In this document: positions 1 to 7,712 of the stretch, in pieces
How the letters are laid out: the number at the start of each line of letters is the position of its first letter
Numbering within the stretch: the stretch's first letter is position 1
Source: Candidatus Nitrosotalea sinensis
GTDB lineage: Archaea; Thermoproteota; Nitrososphaeria; Nitrososphaerales; Nitrosopumilaceae
Length of the DNA: 64,000 bases
NCBI RefSeq assembly: GCF_900143675.1
Contig: NZ_FRFC01000003.1
Span: forward strand, 374,095 to 438,094
Reading direction: 5' to 3'
Position numbers and translations under genes: made by a program
The notes under the pieces: model-generated
What the model was told of the DNA's origin: nothing
Database searches by the model: none
Seen by the model: only the letters and a program-made list of their open reading frames with translations

Positions 1-137
1 GCATATCAGGCTCAATCAATGAAGATGGAAAAAAGTACTTTTTGTATAAATCTAAAATCAAATCCATTGTAACATGTTTTAACAATGGTATGCTTGATGT
101 TGAAATTGTTCCTAATTCTGTAAATTTACAGGATTAG
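1..137 (+). CDS. Small heat-shock protein Hsp20, C-terminal fragment
   Basis: The window opens inside a gene whose last 44 codons are readable (codons start at base 3, TAG at 135-137). The peptide ends in a stretch with NNGMLDVEIVP, which matches the end of the alpha-crystallin domain and the C-terminal tail of small heat-shock proteins; the Hsp20 gene at 2009-2506 ends with the comparable NGILNIEIPK. Such ATP-independent chaperones hold unfolding proteins. Most of the gene lies outside the window, so the family call rests on a short match. The neighbouring stress genes fit. Confidence 0.6.
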   Translation, partial: ISGSINEDGKKYFLYKSKIKSIVTCFNNGMLDVEIVPNSVNLQD

Positions 138-224
138 AACAAACCAAATTTTATATCCAAACCAAACCTGATAATCATAAAATCATTTTAAATCTTGTAT
201 GGTAGAAAATATTGTGCTGGAAAT

Positions 225-1070
225 ATGTCTTACACCAAGAATGTGATAACATTACATCCTGATAGCAGCATTCATGATGCATTACTTCTTATGAATAACA
301 ATGACATAAAGAGAATTGTCATTATTAGTGACGGTAATCCTGTTGGTATTGTAACTGAACGTGATATAGGCAAGTTTCTACAAAATGATAAAACATCTAG
401 AATGTTAAACCAAATACATCTTGATGAAATCATGAGTAGGAATCTCTTTACTATCTCAAAAGATCAAGATGAAATTCTAGTTCAATGCGCTATACGTATG
501 GATGCATTTCAAATAAGCTCTATTGTTGTTGTAGATGAAGAAAAACTAGAAGGAATTGTCACAAAATCTGATTTGGTTAACAATTTCTCAAAATTATTTA
601 CTGGTTTGTACAAGGTTAAAGATTACATGAATACAAACATAATCACATGCAGAAAATCTGATTCACTGTTATTTGCTCTTAACATGTTAAATAGAAACAA
701 GATATCAAGACTTGTTGTCACTGATAATGATGGAAAACCGGTTGGTATAATCAGCTATGATACATTCTTGCGAAACAGTCCTTATTTTAGATCTGGAGCC
801 GAAAATACAAGGGAATATCTTCTTCCAAAAACCTCTGCAAGGGGATTGTTTGTAAATGACGTTGTTGGTAATGAGCTTCTGACAATAGGGTATAACGATG
901 ATCTTGCAAAAGCAGCAAAATTAATGTCTGAATATAAAATAAGTGGAATACCGGTAGTAAATGAAAATGGAGATCTAGAAGGAGTAGTTACCGCTACTGA
1001 CATAGTGCGTGCCTATCATGAAGTAAAAATCCATGCTGTAATTCAAAGAAACGATCCTCATTTTGCGTGA
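225..1070 (+). CDS. Protein with four CBS domains
   Basis: A 281-residue cytosolic protein made of four CBS units in two Bateman pairs (roughly residues 1-60, 70-125, 135-190 and 215-275). Each unit ends in the usual G-[IV]-[IV]-[ST]-x-x-D pattern, for example GIVTERDIG and GVVTATDIV. CBS pairs bind adenine nucleotides and act as energy or ligand sensors; no catalytic or DNA-binding domain is attached, so the partner is unknown. A TTG at 195 would lengthen it by 10 codons, but that start sits almost on the TTTTAAATC TATA-like box, so the ATG at 225 is preferred. Three further CBS genes follow within 5 kb. Confidence 0.85.
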   Translation: MSYTKNVITLHPDSSIHDALLLMNNNDIKRIVIISDGNPVGIVTERDIGKFLQNDKTSRMLNQIHLDEIMSRNLFTISKDQDEILVQCAIRMDAFQISSIVVVDEEKLEGIVTKSDLVNNFSKLFTGLYKVKDYMNTNIITCRKSDSLLFALNMLNRNKISRLVVTDNDGKPVGIISYDTFLRNSPYFRSGAENTREYLLPKTSARGLFVNDVVGNELLTIGYNDDLAKAAKLMSEYKISGIPVVNENGDLEGVVTATDIVRAYHEVKIHAVIQRNDPHFA

Positions 1071-1073
1071 TAT

Positions 1074-1094
1074 CTAGAAAAACTCTTTTTCTAG
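1074..1094. terminator. Perfect hairpin between CBS and dehydrogenase genes
   Basis: A 9-bp perfect inverted repeat (CTAGAAAAA and TTTTTCTAG) around a 3-base loop lies 3 bases after the CBS gene stop and 18 bases before the next gene. The T-rich right arm could work with the stem as a transcription terminator or mRNA-end hairpin. The pairing is certain; the function is inferred from position. Confidence 0.5.
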
Positions 1095-1112
1095 GGTCTG
1101 TATTCTAGTTAT

Positions 1113-2003
1113 ATGATTTCAATAATTGGTGCTGGCAAGGTAGGTTCTGCAATTGGATTTCTTTCAGCCTCTGCATCTCTTGATGATATTGTTCTAGTGA
1201 ATAGGAACAAGAATAAGGCTATGGGGGAAGCACTTGATATTGTAAACGTAGTACCAAAAAATTCTACAATATCTGTTACTGGTACAGATGACTATGAGAA
1301 TATTGCAGGGTCTCAGGTTGTTGTAATCACTGTAAATGCAGGAAAAATAGTCACTGATAGATCTGATCTAATCCAATATAATATTCCAATAATAAAAGAC
1401 ATTTCAAAAAAGATTGAAAGATATGCTAGCAATGCCAAAGTTATAGTGATTACAAATCCTGTGGACGTTATTACATATTGTATTTTACAAGAAAGTGGAT
1501 TGTCTGTAAAAAATGTAATTGGAATGGGCTCTAGTCTAGATTCTGATAGATTCAGATATGCCATATCAAAAACACTACACACAAACCAATCTGGAATTGA
1601 ATCTATTGTATTAGGAGAACATGGAAATTCGATGGTTCCAATATTTTCAACTGTTAAACTTGATGGGAAAGCAATACATTTTGATAAAAATCAAATGACT
1701 GATATCACAAATGAGGTAAGAAATTATTGGAGACCTTTGACAGAATTAAAGGGCGCGTCTGTCTTTGGTGCTGCAAAACATTCCTACGACATCATAAAAG
1801 CAATAATGAAGAATGAATCATTAGAAGTACCATCCTCTGTGATGTTGCATGGGGAATATGGCATATCTGATGTATGCATGGGAGTTCCACTAGTGATAAA
1901 TAAGAATGGTGCATCCATTAAAGAAATTGATCTTGATGACTCTGAACATGATATGCTTGTTAAATCATCTAATGTAATAAAAAACAATATAAAAAAAATC
2001 TAA
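1113..2003 (+). CDS. mdh: Malate/lactate dehydrogenase family enzyme
   Basis: A 296-residue NAD(P)-dependent 2-hydroxyacid dehydrogenase, probably interconverting malate and oxaloacetate. Visible family marks are the Rossmann loop GAGKVG, the TNPVDV segment, GMGSSLDSDRFR and the catalytic-histidine segment LGEHGNSMVP. Two departures stand out. The acidic residue that normally ends beta-strand 2 and favours NAD is replaced (LVNRNKNK), which suggests NADP preference. The mobile substrate loop after AG is about three residues shorter than in textbook MDH or LDH, and the usual RKPG or RQ discriminator segment is absent (AGKIVTDRSDL). Substrate specificity is therefore inferred, not read directly. 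Confidence 0.85.
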   Translation: MISIIGAGKVGSAIGFLSASASLDDIVLVNRNKNKAMGEALDIVNVVPKNSTISVTGTDDYENIAGSQVVVITVNAGKIVTDRSDLIQYNIPIIKDISKKIERYASNAKVIVITNPVDVITYCILQESGLSVKNVIGMGSSLDSDRFRYAISKTLHTNQSGIESIVLGEHGNSMVPIFSTVKLDGKAIHFDKNQMTDITNEVRNYWRPLTELKGASVFGAAKHSYDIIKAIMKNESLEVPSSVMLHGEYGISDVCMGVPLVINKNGASIKEIDLDDSEHDMLVKSSNVIKNNIKKI

Positions 2004-2008
2004 AAGAA

Positions 2009-2506
2009 TTATTGCACTGGAATTGACGAACCTTTTGATTTGGGTGTAGGTGTAACTTTTGGAATCTCAATATTTAGGATTCCATTGTTCATCTTTGCTT
2101 TTGCCTTTGATGAAGACACTTTCTCAGGCAAAGACAATGTCCTGTAATATGACGTCTCTCTTCTTTCTTTTCGTACATAATTCTTCTTTTTCTCATCTGT
2201 CTCTTCTTTATGTTGTGCTGAAATCTCCACTGAATTCTCAGTTATGTTCAATTTGATTTCGTCTTTTTGGATGCCTGGCATGTTTGCATTGATCATGAAT
2301 TTGTCTCCCTCATCTATTATGTCACATGACATTGCAGATGTGGGAAAAGACGGAACACCTATGTGTGGAAACATGGATAGTGAACGCTCCAAATCTCTTC
2401 TAAAGTTGTCAAAAACCCTGTCCATTTCCAACCAGCCAGCTTTCCAATATGGCGAAATCTCATTGGAGACTTCTGATTTTTTCTGTGGCTTGTCCATTTG
2501 GAGCAT
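2009..2506 (-). CDS. Small heat-shock protein Hsp20
   Basis: A 165-residue alpha-crystallin-type chaperone. The core has MPGIQKDEIKLNITENSVEI, then a basic, glutamate-rich loop and YYRTLSLPEKV, and ends with the NNGILNIEIPK strand and a P-V-Q tail, a pattern typical of oligomerising small heat-shock proteins. It is transcribed away from the CBS gene at 2608. A palindrome (2542-2557) sits 36 bases upstream of its ATG, just beyond where the TATA box should lie, and probably controls it. It binds unfolded clients without ATP in the cytosol. Confidence 0.93.
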   Translation of the reverse strand: MLQMDKPQKKSEVSNEISPYWKAGWLEMDRVFDNFRRDLERSLSMFPHIGVPSFPTSAMSCDIIDEGDKFMINANMPGIQKDEIKLNITENSVEISAQHKEETDEKKKNYVRKERRETSYYRTLSLPEKVSSSKAKAKMNNGILNIEIPKVTPTPKSKGSSIPVQ

Positions 2507-2541
2507 ATTTTTACAAAAATGTATTTTAGTATTAGACTAGT

Positions 2542-2557
2542 TTATCATATTTGATAA
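2542..2557. promoter_or_regulatory. Palindromic operator candidate (copy 1)
   Basis: TTATCA-TATT-TGATAA, a perfect 6+4+6 palindrome in the divergent promoter of hsp20 and a four-CBS gene. The identical 16 bases recur at 4882-4897 and close variants lie at 10287 and 10326. It sits 36 bases upstream of the hsp20 ATG. Binding by a dimeric regulator is inferred. Confidence 0.6.
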
Positions 2558-2607
2558 TCATTTTTGAAAATTGCAAAAGTACTCTTATCTATCACTGATT
2601 TGTTCAT

Positions 2608-3474
2608 ATGTTATTGAAATTAAAAAATTCTGATATTCACCAAATAATGAAACGGGCAGTAGTAACGTCTCCTAAAACCTCACTTCTTGATGCGCGATCT
2701 ATGTTGCTACGACACCGAATAGGCAGGCTTGTCGTAACTGAAAATGAAAAACCGGTAGGAATCATAACTGAAAAAGATTTAGTTCGATCGATATACCGTA
2801 TGGATAACAAATCAATTGAAAACATGCAAGTAAATGATGCAATGACAAAAAAGCTTGTTACTGTTACTGAGGACGCTACTATGTATGACTGTGCAAGATT
2901 AATGTTGAATCACAAGATAAGCTCGATAATTGTATTGAAAAAAGACTCGAGCTTGTTTGGAATAATAACAAAAACCGACATGGTCTCGGTATTTCTAACC
3001 CAGGCAGCAGAATCTATTTCTGTATCGAAAGTTATGACAAAACCTGTAATCACTGTAAAAACGGCCGATTCTCTTCTATATGTGGAAAGTGTATTAATGA
3101 AAAATAAAATATCACGCGTGGTAGTAAGTAGAAATAGAAAGCCAGTTGGAATAATCACACATCGTGACTTTATTCCTGCGAAAATCCCTCTATGGTTACG
3201 GCAATCTGGTGATCCTAAGGAAATAGAAAATTATCAGATGGCAGAAAAACCACACGAGTTTAAATCAAACCAATTAAGTTATCTTGGTACTTTTATTGCG
3301 GCAGATATTATGACGCCTAATCCAATCACTGTTGATGTAAAAGAAGATGTATCTGAAGCATCATTGTTAATGATACGCCATGGAATAAGTGGTCTTCCAG
3401 TAGTGCAAAAATCATTACTTGTAGGCATAATAACTAAAACTGATATAGTAAAGGCAATATCTTTAGGTAATTAG
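2608..3474 (+). CDS. Protein with four CBS domains
   Basis: A 288-residue protein with four CBS units (about residues 8-65, 75-130, 138-190 and 228-286); each closes with motifs such as GIITEKDLVR, GIITKTDMV, GIITHRDF and GIITKTDIV. It has the same layout as the protein at 225-1070 and is probably its paralogue. The insert between units 3 and 4 carries no recognisable domain. It is likely an adenosine-nucleotide sensor with an unidentified partner. The next CBS gene starts 7 bases after its stop, so the two are probably co-transcribed, and the promoter holds the shared palindrome. Confidence 0.88.
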   Translation: MLLKLKNSDIHQIMKRAVVTSPKTSLLDARSMLLRHRIGRLVVTENEKPVGIITEKDLVRSIYRMDNKSIENMQVNDAMTKKLVTVTEDATMYDCARLMLNHKISSIIVLKKDSSLFGIITKTDMVSVFLTQAAESISVSKVMTKPVITVKTADSLLYVESVLMKNKISRVVVSRNRKPVGIITHRDFIPAKIPLWLRQSGDPKEIENYQMAEKPHEFKSNQLSYLGTFIAADIMTPNPITVDVKEDVSEASLLMIRHGISGLPVVQKSLLVGIITKTDIVKAISLGN

Positions 3475-3481
3475 AACAAAC

Positions 3482-3916
3482 ATGACAGAACTAGTTCACA
3501 ATATAATGAAAAAACAAGTGGTTACAGTAGATTCCTCTATCTCTGTAAAAGACGCTGCAAAAATTATGGAAGATACAGGTGTGGGATGTGTTATTGTAAT
3601 GGAAGAAAATGTTGCAATTGGAATATTGACTGAGAGGGATTTTGTGCGAAGGATAGTAGCCCATGCAAAACCCCTGTCCACTTCTGTAAAAGATGTAATG
3701 TCGTCACCTCTCATTGTGATTAATCCTGATGAAAGTGTGTGGGAATTAGCTGAAATCATGAAACTCCGAAGAATTCACAAGGTTCCTGTTGTGCGTGACA
3801 ATAGATTAGTTGGGATTGTAACTACAACTGATCTCACAAAACTATGCAGTGCAGGTTCAGACTCTGAAATGCGTCGAGTTGCTGATCAAATTCTTTTACG
3901 AATGAAGAAATCTTAA
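3482..3916 (+). CDS. Two-CBS-domain protein
   Basis: A 144-residue protein formed by a single Bateman pair: HNIMKKQVVTVDSS opens unit 1 and GILTERDFVRR closes it; DVMSSPLIVINPD opens unit 2 and GIVTTTDLTK closes it, followed by a charged C-terminal helix. It starts 7 bases after the preceding CBS gene and is probably translated from the same mRNA. Ligand binding (AMP/ATP class) is the known role of the fold; the process it controls here is unknown. Confidence 0.88.
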   Translation: MTELVHNIMKKQVVTVDSSISVKDAAKIMEDTGVGCVIVMEENVAIGILTERDFVRRIVAHAKPLSTSVKDVMSSPLIVINPDESVWELAEIMKLRRIHKVPVVRDNRLVGIVTTTDLTKLCSAGSDSEMRRVADQILLRMKKS

Positions 3917-3941
3917 AGACCTGATATCTAAAAACACTTGA

Positions 3942-4379
3942 TTACTTTCTTAATCTGTAAAATACATAAATCAAAATAAATGGAATTGTTCCCAATGCAA
4001 ATGAAATTGTGATGTTTTCTACCAGCGATCTTGTTGCAAGTTGTAATCCTAAAAATAATGTAATCATTGCAGGAATCAATCCAAATAATGTAAAGCGATG
4101 ACTTCGTTCCTTGAATTTGTCAAAATCAAGGTATGGATATTCCAAGTGGTGATAAATTACAGGCATTATGAACAAGACTGCTGATATGGTGATAGAAAAT
4201 AATGATATCAAAAGTATGATCTTGTCTATGAAAATAAAATTTTTTGGGGGATTGATTGCAATGTTCAACAAGAATCCAAACAAAAATGCAGAAAAGGTTG
4301 TTAAAATAGCGTTTTCTCTTAATACTGAACCATAATCTGGGGATAGCTTATCATCTCGTCTGTCTTTATTTTCTCCCAT
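3942..4379 (-). CDS. Four-helix membrane protein, DUF6328-like
   Basis: A 145-residue protein with a polar N-terminus (about 30 residues) and four predicted membrane helices, including TFSAFLFGFLLNIAI, ISLFSITISAVLFIMPV, LIPAMITLFLGL and ALGTIPFILIYVFY. The HHLEYPYLDFDKFKERSHR cytosolic loop between helices 2 and 3 resembles the DUF6328 family of small membrane proteins with unknown function. A GTG at 4385 would add two residues; the ATG at 4379 is preferred. It converges on the CBS gene upstream and lies downstream of the minus-strand CBS gene at 4392, so it may share that transcript. Confidence 0.7.
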   Translation of the reverse strand: MGENKDRRDDKLSPDYGSVLRENAILTTFSAFLFGFLLNIAINPPKNFIFIDKIILLISLFSITISAVLFIMPVIYHHLEYPYLDFDKFKERSHRFTLFGLIPAMITLFLGLQLATRSLVENITISFALGTIPFILIYVFYRLRK

Positions 4380-4391
4380 GTACACAATACG

Positions 4392-4841
4392 TTATCTATC
4401 CCAATATTCATGTTCTTCGAATAGGCTCTCGTATAGATCCTTTTTGTATTCTGATGAATCTGTAACCAGTGTATTGAGATGTTTTAAAAAGTCTGTTATG
4501 GTGATTATTCCTACAGGATGTGCATTATCCATTACTACTACATGTCTAATTTTATTCTCAAGCATAGTCTGTGCTACATCATCTGCAGTTGAAACTGTTG
4601 AGACTGTGACAAATGGTGAGGACATTATCTGTGACGGACTCATGTCTGATGCCTTTTTATTCTGTGAGATAATCTTTGATAGATAATCTCTTTCAGTGAT
4701 TATTCCGCACGGTCTATCATCTTTGGTTAAAACAATACAGCTGATATTGTTCTTGTTCATTATTTTTGCGATTTCAGTTGTAGATGAACTAGTCTCTATC
4801 GTAATTACTTTTTTTGACATAATGTCGCGTGCAGTTGTCAT
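4392..4841 (-). CDS. Two-CBS-domain protein
   Basis: A 149-residue Bateman-pair protein: TARDIMSKKVITIETS, then GIITERDYL at the end of unit 1, and QIMSSPFVTVSTV with GIITITDFLK at the end of unit 2. An acidic, aromatic tail follows. It is divergent from the UspA gene at 4968; a TATA-like TTTTATATC lies about 23 bases before its ATG and the palindrome at 4882-4897 lies 41 bases before it. It is probably an energy-state sensor within the same regulon as hsp20. Confidence 0.88.
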   Translation of the reverse strand: MTTARDIMSKKVITIETSSSTTEIAKIMNKNNISCIVLTKDDRPCGIITERDYLSKIISQNKKASDMSPSQIMSSPFVTVSTVSTADDVAQTMLENKIRHVVVMDNAHPVGIITITDFLKHLNTLVTDSSEYKKDLYESLFEEHEYWDR

Positions 4842-4881
4842 GAGGAGTCTTACCTATCTTGATATAAAATCACTGGCAACA

Positions 4882-4897
4882 TTATCATATTTGATAA
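4882..4897. promoter_or_regulatory. Palindromic operator candidate (copy 2)
   Basis: TTATCA-TATT-TGATAA, identical base for base to the copy at 2542-2557. It lies between a minus-strand CBS gene (41 bases upstream of its ATG) and the plus-strand UspA gene (71 bases). Repetition of an exact 16-base palindrome in two divergent promoters argues for a specific regulator. Confidence 0.6.
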
Positions 4898-4967
4898 TTA
4901 AATAAAATCAATTCTGATAATGCATACATTCATTAAAATATCATTATGACTAGACTGTAACTGTAAC

Positions 4968-5414
4968 ATGGTTATACGAAATATCTTGGTGCCATATGAT
5001 GGAGCCGCTCTATCTAAAAAAGCTTTGGAACTAGCAAAGGATATAGCAAGAAATTTCACGGCAGATCTAACTATCTTGATGGTGATCCCTGTTTATTATC
5101 CAATAAGCGACTCTGTATTTTCTGGTGCTGCTGTCATGAATTATCAGGAAATTGTAAAAACCCTGACTCAACAAGGAGAAAAGGAGCTTACTAAAGTTGT
5201 AGAAAAATGCAGGCAAGAAGGAACCAAGACATCGTATAAGATTGTCCATGATGATGTATCTAATGCAATATTAAAACATGCAAAAAAATCAAAAACTGAT
5301 ATGATAATCATGGGAAGTAGAAGGCTCACTGGAGTATCTTCTATAAAGCGTCTTGGAAGCACTGCAAGACATGTTTCAGAACATGCTCAGTGCCCAGTAA
5401 CTATTGTACATTGA
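4968..5414 (+). CDS. Universal stress protein UspA family
   Basis: A 148-residue single-domain Usp: N-terminal strand RNILVPYDGAALSKKALELA, then the nucleotide-loop region MIIMGSRRLTGVSSIKRLGS and the closing strand CPVTIVH. The ATP-loop consensus G-x2-G-x9-G-[ST] is imperfect (the second glycine is displaced), so ATP binding is uncertain. Usp proteins help cells survive starvation, heat or oxidative stress. The promoter is shared divergently with a CBS gene and contains the palindrome at 4882. Confidence 0.9.
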   Translation: MVIRNILVPYDGAALSKKALELAKDIARNFTADLTILMVIPVYYPISDSVFSGAAVMNYQEIVKTLTQQGEKELTKVVEKCRQEGTKTSYKIVHDDVSNAILKHAKKSKTDMIIMGSRRLTGVSSIKRLGSTARHVSEHAQCPVTIVH

Positions 5415-5471
5415 AACCAGTTTTGATAATTGTAAGATCTGTTAATATTCTTCAATATTCTTTATTATTCT

Positions 5472-5897
5472 ATGAAACAAAAAATTAGCAAGATCTTGGT
5501 TGCACTTGATGGCTCTGAAAGATCATTTAAGGGTCTACATGAAGCGATATACCTTGCAAGACAATGTGGCTCTACTATAACAGGTCTATGTGTAACTCCG
5601 TATTACACAATAAGTCTTGGGCCCCTACTTACTTCTTTGAAGAATCAAACATTGAAGGAAGCAAAGCAATTCATGACTGATGCAAAAAAACTCTGCGCTC
5701 AAAATGGTATTGTATTTCATGAGAAAATAATCTACGGCACAGAATCATGGCAAATTACTGAATATGCTTCATATAGAAAATTTGATCTGATTGTTATTGC
5801 TTCTCGTGGACGAGGTCCGATGAAAAGTACATTCCTTGGAAGTGTAGCAAATGATGTTGTACACAAGTCCAAAATACCTGTATTGGTAGTCAAATAG
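5472..5897 (+). CDS. Universal stress protein UspA family
   Basis: A 141-residue Usp domain: SKILVALDGSERSFKGLHEA at the start, and ASRGRGPMKSTFLGSV near the C-terminus, which fits the ATP-binding loop except that the first glycine is alanine. It closes with KIPVLVVK. It follows another Usp gene after 57 bases on the same strand and may be co-regulated with it. A long inverted repeat lies just after its stop. Confidence 0.9.
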   Translation: MKQKISKILVALDGSERSFKGLHEAIYLARQCGSTITGLCVTPYYTISLGPLLTSLKNQTLKEAKQFMTDAKKLCAQNGIVFHEKIIYGTESWQITEYASYRKFDLIVIASRGRGPMKSTFLGSVANDVVHKSKIPVLVVK

Positions 5898-5912
5898 TTT
5901 CAGGGCAATTGA

Positions 5913-5953
5913 AGTTTATTGCACTGAAAAACAGTATTTCAGTACAATAAACT
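5913..5953. repeat. 16-base inverted repeat after usp gene
   Basis: The arms 5913-5928 and 5938-5953 pair over 16 positions with one mismatch around a 9-base loop. The hairpin lies 16 bases after the usp stop. It could be a terminator or mRNA-stabilising end; it lacks a clear T tract, so the role is open. Confidence 0.5.
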
Positions 5954-5992
5954 CGTATTTTACAACTACATTTTCCCTAGTAAATAAACTGT

Positions 5993-6022
5993 AATTGGCA
6001 TAATCTTATTACATTGCCAATT
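5993..6022. promoter_or_regulatory. Inverted repeat before RHH-like regulator
   Basis: AATTGGCA at 5993-6000 and its reverse complement TGCCAATT at 6015-6022 are separated by 14 bases and end 15 bases before the ATG of a ribbon-helix-helix-like gene. The spacing fits an operator overlapping the core promoter, possibly autoregulatory. Function is inferred from position only. Confidence 0.4.
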
Positions 6023-6037
6023 GTGTACTGTAACAAG

Positions 6038-6616
6038 ATGGTTGTTAAAAGACAACGACATCCTCCAAAACACGAACAAACCCGGAGTATTAGCTATAGG
6101 CTTCCTGAATATATCATAAATGAGTTAGAGACAGAAGCAATGCAAAAAGAAATATCGCAAAATGTACTTGTAAAACAAATTTTAGAAAAATACGTTAAAT
6201 GGGATAGATTCGCAGATAAGATAGGGATAATTCCAGTACCGAAAGAAATTTTGAGAATACTTGGCGATGAAATGAAAGGAGACGAGATAAACAAGATAAT
6301 TGATGTCATGATTCCAATGATCAAAGATTGGGTCATGTTTATGAAAGGAAACTATGATCTGAAGAGAGCGATTGAAGCATTAGAAGATTATATGAGAGCA
6401 TCGGGAATGACATCTGATCATAGAATAGAAGGTGGCATACATCATTTCATCATACAGCATAGTCTTGGTATAAAATGGTCTCTTTTTACAGAATATTTGC
6501 TGAAACAAATTTTCCATCAGTTTCTACCAAATATTACAATGCAATGTAAAACAACACCAAATACAACTATTGCTAGCATTGCACTTGGAGCTGAGTTTAG
6601 CGAACATGATTACTAG
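6038..6616 (+). CDS. Ribbon-helix-helix-like protein with lineage-specific C-terminal domain
   Basis: A 192-residue protein. Residues about 10-52 (RSISYRLPEYIINELETEA through VLVKQILEKY) have the strand-helix-helix pattern of ribbon-helix-helix DNA-binding domains. The remaining ~140 residues form an unrecognised domain that also occurs in the protein at 41622-42152: both share a WDxFxxxIG turn, a central MFMKG segment, an HxFxxxHxLGxxWS stretch and a C-terminal LEQIFxxF-like helix. A TTG at 6014 would add eight residues; the ATG at 6038 gives a better N-terminus. It is probably a transcription factor; the C-terminal domain may sense a ligand. Confidence 0.6.
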   Translation: MVVKRQRHPPKHEQTRSISYRLPEYIINELETEAMQKEISQNVLVKQILEKYVKWDRFADKIGIIPVPKEILRILGDEMKGDEINKIIDVMIPMIKDWVMFMKGNYDLKRAIEALEDYMRASGMTSDHRIEGGIHHFIIQHSLGIKWSLFTEYLLKQIFHQFLPNITMQCKTTPNTTIASIALGAEFSEHDY

Positions 6617-6675
6617 TTATCGCGCTCTCTGATATTGCATAAAAAATTTCTTCTAAATGTAGATAATAAAAAATC

Positions 6676-7566
6676 TCACTGAAGGTTTAACTTCAGTGGT
6701 ATTGAGGTACTGCCAAATGGTTCTCCTATTTTTAGATAGTATTGCTTTGATGGATCAAAGTCAAATCCTCCCACATGTTCTTTGCTGTAAAAGTTCCAAT
6801 CTATTGCAACAGGTTTGTGGTATACTAATTCTAGATGGCCAGATGTAAGAGAAAATATCGATGGTGGATAATCTCCTTGCCCGTCTGACAAATGATAGTT
6901 GCATGCAAAAGGTCCTGTGCAAAACAAATCTGGATTGTTTGATGAACTCTGGGTATTCTCTATTATTGTATGAACTATCACCATTTCACCATCACCTGTA
7001 TTGATCGCATCTGCACCTGTTAGATAATAGGTCACAGGACCTACTGTATATGGTGTAGAGTTTTGCATTTTTGTTTTGAGTTCTTGTTCATTTTCTATAT
7101 TTGCTAGGCATGTCTCTTTATCTGCAGGAGTACTCTCATTGTCACAACTTGTTGTATCAGAACTTACGGATGTAGTATTTGACAACTGGGTTTGATTTGA
7201 ATTCTGAGATTCATTTCCTCCTTGTGATATTTGGATTATTCCTACATCTATCATGTACTGAAGGCTTGATACAAATTCCAAAGTGCTAATGGAATCATTG
7301 GCCCATCCACCCGCATTGGTTTTTACCCATTTTGGTATGTGATCAGATTTTGTAGCATTTGTATTCTGCGATGATGTTGGAATTTTGATTATGTTGCTTT
7401 GTATTAGGTATTGTATGGAACTGACAAATTCCTTGTCATTTATCTGATCTTCAGACCACCATTTGGCATTATTTTTGACCCAAGCTGGAATAGAATCTGC
7501 ATATGCGTGATTTAATGCAAATCCGATGACAACTAGTGCCAAAATCATGCCAATTTCTTTCTTCAT
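6676..7566 (-). CDS. Secreted protein with two PxWVKxNAxWW repeats
   Basis: A 296-residue exported protein. Residues 1-23 form a signal peptide ending at AYA. Two related units follow (about 26-62 and 75-112), each starting IPxWVKxNAxxW and continuing into a helix with FVSSxQYLI or FVSSLQYMI and an xIIxI end, a repeat widespread in surface proteins of Nitrososphaerota. A Ser/Asn/Gln-rich linker leads to a C-terminal domain of about 130 residues without a known match, containing a Cys pair (FCTGPFACNYH). It probably acts outside the membrane; function unknown. The same repeat is found in the interrupted gene at 56210. Confidence 0.75.
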   Translation of the reverse strand: MKKEIGMILALVVIGFALNHAYADSIPAWVKNNAKWWSEDQINDKEFVSSIQYLIQSNIIKIPTSSQNTNATKSDHIPKWVKTNAGGWANDSISTLEFVSSLQYMIDVGIIQISQGGNESQNSNQTQLSNTTSVSSDTTSCDNESTPADKETCLANIENEQELKTKMQNSTPYTVGPVTYYLTGADAINTGDGEMVIVHTIIENTQSSSNNPDLFCTGPFACNYHLSDGQGDYPPSIFSLTSGHLELVYHKPVAIDWNFYSKEHVGGFDFDPSKQYYLKIGEPFGSTSIPLKLNLQ

Positions 7567-7712
7567 TGATTTGTTTTTGTTATTTTAGAATATAAACTAG
7601 TGACAACTAATAATTCTAGTGCCTAATATTTTTTATAAATTGTATAGATTAGTTGGCACCATGTAGAATTCTTAGCACTATTTTAAATAATGATGATATA
7701 CTATCAAATTCA

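Noticed and set aside
2244-2540. 98-codon plus-strand reading frame over the start of hsp20
   Set aside because: It lies antisense to a clear Hsp20 gene and has no recognisable domain or start signal; it is a shadow of the hsp20 codons.
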